Source: Zanthoxylum bungeanum | Lineage: Eukaryota > Streptophyta > Magnoliopsida > Sapindales > Rutaceae | DNA length: 64,000 bases | Direction: 5' to 3' | Assembly (NCBI GenBank): GCA_019454045.1 | Contig: SKCR01017976.1 | Span: 1-64,000, forward strand | Shown here: piece after piece, positions 59,510-64,000 of the stretch | How the letters are laid out: every line of letters begins with the position of its first letter | Position numbering within the stretch: position 1 is the stretch's first letter | Notes under the pieces: model-generated | Told to the model about the DNA's origin: nothing | What the model saw: only the letters and a program-made list of their open reading frames with translations | Database searches by the model: none | Made by a program: the position numbers and the translations under genes

Positions 59510-60374
59510 TAAATCAACTAAAATTTTCAAACAAATCGTCCCGTTATCATTTTAGAAGCTTCTGGGCTAACTGTCATAGGAGTGAACTCGTCCCAGTTTA
59601 AATGGCCCAACAAGTTCACATCTCATGGCAAGGAGCCCAACTAAATCCAAATGGTAATGTTCCGAACACAAGCACAAAGTAAGATAATGCAAACATAAAA
59701 TAATGATTTTTATAGAATGGCCCATCAACATTTCAGAAGCTTTGGGCCTAATGGTCATAAGGTACGAACTCGCCCCAGTTTAAATGGCCCAGCAAGTTCG
59801 CATTTCTGACAATAGTCCAACTGCATTCAAATGAGGATGGTCCACAAGCACATATTCAAGGAAATAATTGTTACTTTAACCATACAAACCCGATCTATGG
59901 GTGGGTTCGCAAGAGTGTAGACAAAGGCTCTCACCGGCAAAGGATGGCCCACAACTAGGTCTCCCCGCTCAACGGTTCGAGCGACCAAGTGAGCGCACCC
60001 TTTTTATACACTAAGGTACGTGCCAATGAGCTATGGTGTGTGACGGACTGTCAAATGGATTTCCCGTTGTAGATTCCCCAGAGGGAGGGTGGAGCGAGGC
60101 TCACTTAAATACCCAAGCCTCTTAGGCTCTTATCGCTTGTTGTCAGGAATAAACAACGAGTCCTCCAATTAGTCCATCATAATAGGCTACAGTAGATGGC
60201 CTATAGGTGCCTTCACAGCTTTTCCTTCTAGAAATGTAGTGAATGAAGGAAGACATCAAACCATTACCTAGCCTTAAAATGCCTTTGATTAACCCCTCAT
60301 TATCCACTATAGACACGGTCCATTAGAACATAAATCCAAACATTACAAGACAATATTTCGGGGCCGATTCTCTA
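59510..60374 (-). repeat. Tat/Ogre leader with a duplicated ~120-bp block
   Basis: Blocks at about 59555-59680 and 59737-59860 share AGAAGCTT-TGGGC, GTCATA-G, CCCAGTTTAAATGGCCCA and CAAGTTC words with about 182-bp spacing. The rest is non-coding. Confidence 0.8.
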
Positions 60375-60392
60375 TCCCCAGTGGAGTCGCCA
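60375..60392 (-). other. Primer binding site, probably tRNA-Arg type
   Basis: Minus strand TGGCGACTCCACTGGGGA, three bases after the LTR end CCCCACA. This sequence is the standard primer site of Tat/Ogre elements, reported as tRNA-Arg; the tRNA identity is from memory. Confidence 0.82.
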
Positions 60393-60959
60393 GACTGTGG
60401 GGACCAGGATCTGGGGCGACGCATGCTGTCCCGGGCTCGCGGCCCGGTCAGGAGTACAGAGTAGCCACGGGGGACTAAACCGGAGAATAATGGAGTCGCC
60501 ACCCGGTGTGAACCGGGAAAATGAGATTTAAGGCCGCACTCACCCCTCGCAAGGGAAGACCTCAAACCGTTGGGTTCAGAATGGTCCCTTACTTATGTCA
60601 CTTGTAATGAAAGGATTTATGTAATAATTTAATCAAGTTTAAGTAACACTTATTTCCAAGAGTATCATGCTTCTAAATTCACATGCATACATTAACAAGT
60701 TCATCACAACATGCAACATCACATGGCAATCTCATGAACATTTCTCAATCATATGATAGGGAAAACTAAGAACAACCTAATCATGCTTGAATACTATCTT
60801 ATGAACATATTAACCAAATAACATGCTAATAACCTAATCATGCTCGGATATCATCTCAAGAACACATCGAATGGATAAATGCAGGAATACAAATAATATG
60901 ATTGGCTACATAATGCAAGGGAGATCACCCAAAAGGCAGTTGTGCATGAAATATGATGA

Positions 60960-61200
60960 GACAGACTTAGTTCAGTGTGTGCGCGTTCGTGTAGCGTTCG
61001 TAAACGCGTTCGAACAGTAAACAGAAGGTTCACGTTCATGTAGCGTTTGATAACGCCTTCGAACGGATCCAGACCTGATGAAACAAAATGCATGCGCGTT
61101 CGAGTAGCGTTTGTAAAACGCGTTCGAACGGGAAACATAAGGTTCACGTTCGTATAGCGTTCGAAAACGTGTTCGAACGGGAACAGACCTGATGCACAAA
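60960..61200. repeat. Array of CGTTCGAACG-type palindromic units
   Basis: Four units of GCGTTCG-GTAGCGTT-G-AAACGCGTTCGAAC alternate with GGTTCACG or CAGACCTGATG spacers, giving a roughly 115-bp higher-order repeat. Related words recur at 63139-63220 near the other end of the LTR. Confidence 0.85.
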
Positions 61201-61242
61201 ATGTGACGCAATACATACATAAAAAAAGAAAATAGCGAAATA

Positions 61243-61680
61243 CGAAGCGCGACGAAGCATCGTGGTGAAGGATTTTAACCTCTCCAATTAGAGGACCTTT
61301 CATCACACTTACTAAGCCCATGCGCTTATCTGAATGCATATAAAAATAAAGACAATAACCTTAGACTTCATATACCCGATTGAACACATCTTACATTCAA
61401 CCGAATATACGTTAATCGGCGCGACAAGCATCATGGTAAAGGATTTTAACCTCTTCAATTAGAGGACCTTTCATCGCTTTTACTAAGCCCATGTGCTCGA
61501 TCACATCATGCATACCAAAATAAAGACAATCATATCAAACTTGGTATGCCCGATTGAACAAATCTTACATTCAACCGAACACACATCAACCGGCGCGGCA
61601 AAGCGTTGTGGTAAAGGATTTTAACCCTCCAAATAGGGGACCTTTAATCCGACTTACTAGGCCCATGCGCTCGATTGTAT
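61243..61680. repeat. ~175-bp tandem repeat, about 2.5 copies
   Basis: Units start near 61243, 61418 and 61594 with GGCGCG-CAA-GC-T-GTGG. They contain AAGGATTTTAACC, TAGAGGACCTTTCATC and CTTACATTCAACCGAA. Confidence 0.88.
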
Positions 61681-63352
61681 CATACATACAAAAGTAACAT
61701 GCAGAATAAATAAATGAATCAAAGCAACATAAAACAAAAGAATGTGTCGTTTACTCAAGTGGTACGTGGAGTTGTATCCCGAGTACAGATCATACTACCG
61801 TCCATTCGGAACCGGCTATGAAATTTATGTCCGGGTTTCCATCCTATATACAACAAGAGGCGACACATTTTCCATTTCATTCAAGCCACAACATGCATCC
61901 ACAAACGACTCTCATGCGAATAGAATTCAATAAACAATCAAAAACGAATATAAACTAATGAGAAAAGTGCCCTCAGGTCTAACCTTTTAAATCACCTCTC
62001 GGATGTACGGTACACGATCGTCGGAAGGGTGGATGCTCCGCAACTCTCCCGGTTCACTGGTTCACTGCTCTCGTTCATTGTTTTACTGTCTTGAGTCGTT
62101 GTTCTCTGTCTTTTGCTGCTGCTTTTGACTCCGATTCGCTGCCGTTTTGCTGGTGTATTTTAGTTACTGTTTTTGGGATGTTTTGGTTACTATTTTGGGT
62201 GTGATTTTCGGTGGTGTTATGGTGTGGTTCGGGGGCTGTTTTATGTGTGTTTTAGGGCTGCTGTATGGGCTGTTTTTTGGTGATACAAGGTTGCTGAATG
62301 GAGGTCTGGTTTTCGGTGATTAGGAAAGGGGATCAAGAGAATTTTTGTGTCATTTCTTGAGTGTGTGTGAACTTCTAGGGTTTCTGTGTGTGTTGTGATT
62401 TTCGTGTGAGTTGTGTGTATATTATGTGTATGAGCTAGGGGAGGCTTTTCTTGTATGAATGAGCTAGGGGACTAGGTGGTGAGAGATTTTTGTTGAGGCT
62501 GGTGAGGGTTGTGGCGTGATTAATCAGGTGAAGGCTGTGTGGAGGTCTGATGGATGAGTGTTGCTTGTGTTTAGGGCTGTTACGTGAAGGGGGCTAGGGT
62601 TGTCTATTTGAAGAGAGGATTTTAGGGTTCCATTGTCTTATTTCTTTGTTTGTGCCATGAGAGAGGAGGCTTAGTTGGGAGACCCGGATGGCTTGGAAAA
62701 GTGTGGTTCATATAGAGAAAGGCTAGGGCTTCACCTTGTCTCACAAGGAAGGGATTTTGGCATTAAAAGGAGGATTTGATTTTGTATTCAACAAGGAAAG
62801 GATTAGATTGAGGGGGGACAAATTGGTTTAGATTAGGAATACAAAATATTTAATTTGTTATGATTGATTTTAATTAGGCATGACATCTTTTTAATTTAGT
62901 ATGTGATTTGTTTAGTTAGGAAGGAATCTTGTGTAATTGGTGGGTGAATATCTTAATTAAGGAATTAAAATATTTGATTGATTTTAATGTTTATTTTAAT
63001 TTGGTATGTGATTTTTAGATTTGTTTTGATTTCACCATGTGTAAAATATGTGTTTTAAGTGGGCTTGGGCGTGTGGGCCAAGGCTTGGGCGAATTGGGCT
63101 TAATGTGAGGCTAGCAGCAAAACCAGAATTACCGACACCGTTCGAATGCTTCCTCGAACGCGGCACGAATGCTCGCAATCTGTTTGGCGTTCGAACGTAT
63201 ACACGAACGCAGCACGAACGAAAACAGTGAACCTTGTTTATTCTGAATTCCCCCTTCCGATGTCCGCTTCCCGTGACCTCCGTGACTTAAAAGGTAGTGT
63301 CTCCAAATGAGATTCATCATAGGGACTTATATGCAAAAATGCAGTGCCTACA

Positions 63353-64000
63353 GGTAGGCACGGTGCTTTGATAGAAGCCAACCGTGACTTGTAAATCGGT
63401 AAGAACATGGTACTAGGTACGCACGTATTCAGATAGTCCTATGACCGTATTTACTGCCAACATATCCAGGGATCTCTTGGGTCGCTTCCCGAAGATTCAC
63501 CGATGAGATTTGACTCGAATAAAATTAATCTGGGATTAATTATGAGAGAGAAAATTAATCTAGAATTAATTACGGCAATAATTAATTTGGGATTAATTAA
63601 CAGAGAGAAAATTAATATGAGATTAATTGCGTCAAAAATTTAATCTGGGATTAAATTCGTCTAGAGAAGAGAACGCGATTAATTTGAAATTAATCGGCAA
63701 AATGAATTTAATTGTGAAATTAGATTTTACTATTTAATTTATTTTAATGGGCTAAAATAATATATTAGATATATTAATTGAAATTAGATTTCAATGCGGA
63801 ATTAAAATTGGATTTTAATTCGTGCGAACGAATTAATTTAGAATTAATTCATAAGCGACTTACGTAATAATTTTGCTAGGCATTATTATTAAATTGGATT
63901 TAATTATGTCGCAACGGAAAATTTGTTTAATTCAGAATTAAACGAACCCGTGCCCGAGCGAAGTTGCGTGTTGGATTGTCCGACTTAAATTTGGAATTTA
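63353..64000 (-). repeat. LTR (family of the 19924 solo LTR), minus strand, piece 2
   Basis: Reverse complement of about 20330-20915, starting at GGTAGG and running off the window. It includes the GATTAATT/TAATCTGGGATTAA-type repeat run. Whether the whole is a solo LTR or part of a complete element cannot be seen. Confidence 0.88.

Larger units (their letters stand above)
58428..63352 (-). mobile_element. Truncated Tat/Ogre-type Ty3/gypsy element: 5' LTR, leader, gag
   Basis: Minus strand. LTR 63352-60396, primer site 60392-60375, leader, gag 59372 to about 58428; pol and the 3' LTR are absent. The host LTR lacks about 43 bp on the gag side but continues directly (GGTAGG) on the LTR side. 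One deletion therefore probably removed pol, the 3' LTR and adjacent host sequence. The Tat/Ogre assignment rests on the primer site, long LTR starting TGTAGGCACTGC and Gag type. Confidence 0.85.
60396..63352 (-). repeat. Tat/Ogre 5' LTR, 2.96 kb
   Basis: On the minus strand TGTAGGCACTGC...GGTCCCCACA. It includes two repeat arrays (60960-61200 and 61243-61680). The part 61960-63040 is GT-rich on the plus strand with no coding sense. Open frames of 162, 82 and 63 codons inside it overlap repeats and are not genes. Confidence 0.88.

Noticed and set aside
60851..61339. 162-codon minus-strand open frame
   Set aside because: Runs through the palindromic array of a Tat/Ogre LTR; its repeats in the protein mirror the DNA repeats.
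61742..61933. 63-codon open frame in the Tat/Ogre LTR
   Set aside because: No domain, non-coding LTR context, opposite strand to the element.
63048..63320. Open frames with repeated Thr-Asn-Ala-Arg words
   Set aside because: Produced by CGAACG-type repeats in the LTR.

Overview
The window looks like nuclear heterochromatin of a flowering plant, probably a eudicot. It is AT-rich and made almost entirely of nested transposable elements: Ty1/copia, Ty3/gypsy Athila and Tat/Ogre-type, En/Spm (CACTA), hAT-type fragments and solo LTRs. The only sequences traceable to host or organelle genes are a vacuolar sorting receptor (VSR) gene fragment with introns and a short insert of plastid rps11. I see no intact single-copy gene; all coding regions found are broken by stops or frameshifts. 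The species cannot be named from this sequence.

Layout. 1-14918 is a minus-strand copia remnant (A). Its RNase H region was hit by a complete 12.6-kb Athila element (79-12659, TSD GTGTT), and its RT region by a small hAT-type element (13526-13894). The Athila element carries gag, PR, RT-RNase H and IN and, where related elements often hold an env-like ORF, two extra plus-strand ORFs: a small basic Cys-rich ORF (7717-8268) and a LONELY GUY (LOG) cytokinin-activating enzyme gene (8520-9173). This is the most unusual content of the window. 14919-15313, 26526-26917 and 37455-37985 appear to be three pieces of one plus-strand copia element (D). Its LTR was split by an 11.2-kb non-coding LTR element (15314-26525, TSD GTAAG), which itself contains a solo LTR (19924-21806, TSD GATGG), and by a minus-strand copia element (C, 26918-37454). 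C has a further copia remnant (F, 33904-36689) inside its 5' LTR; part of F is inverted and its gag zinc-knuckle segment is tandemly duplicated.

37986-40255 is the 3' end of a second Athila family. 40256-41537 is mostly non-repetitive and holds an inverted-repeat MITE candidate and the rps11 insert. Two copies of one chimeric copia fragment (E1, 41690-43605; E2, 55662-57590) lie either side of a 10.4-kb CACTA element (44048-54448, TSD TTT). That element has a TNP2-type transposase gene, a second coiled-coil transposase-associated gene, three clusters of a TTTAGCGTCGA-type motif and an inserted solo LTR (47051-49618, TSD ATTGA). The VSR fragment (54939-55645) sits between the CACTA element and E2. 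57591-64000 is a minus-strand LTR of the same family as the solo LTR at 19924, interrupted by a truncated Tat/Ogre-type gypsy element (58428-63352: LTR, tRNA-primer site, leader, gag).

The elements do not form one pathway; the order of events comes from which element interrupts which, and from target-site duplications (TSDs) read directly in the sequence. The biologically novel candidate is the Athila 3' cassette, which pairs a hormone-activating enzyme with a basic Cys-rich protein resembling nucleic-acid-binding proteins of plant betaflexiviruses.
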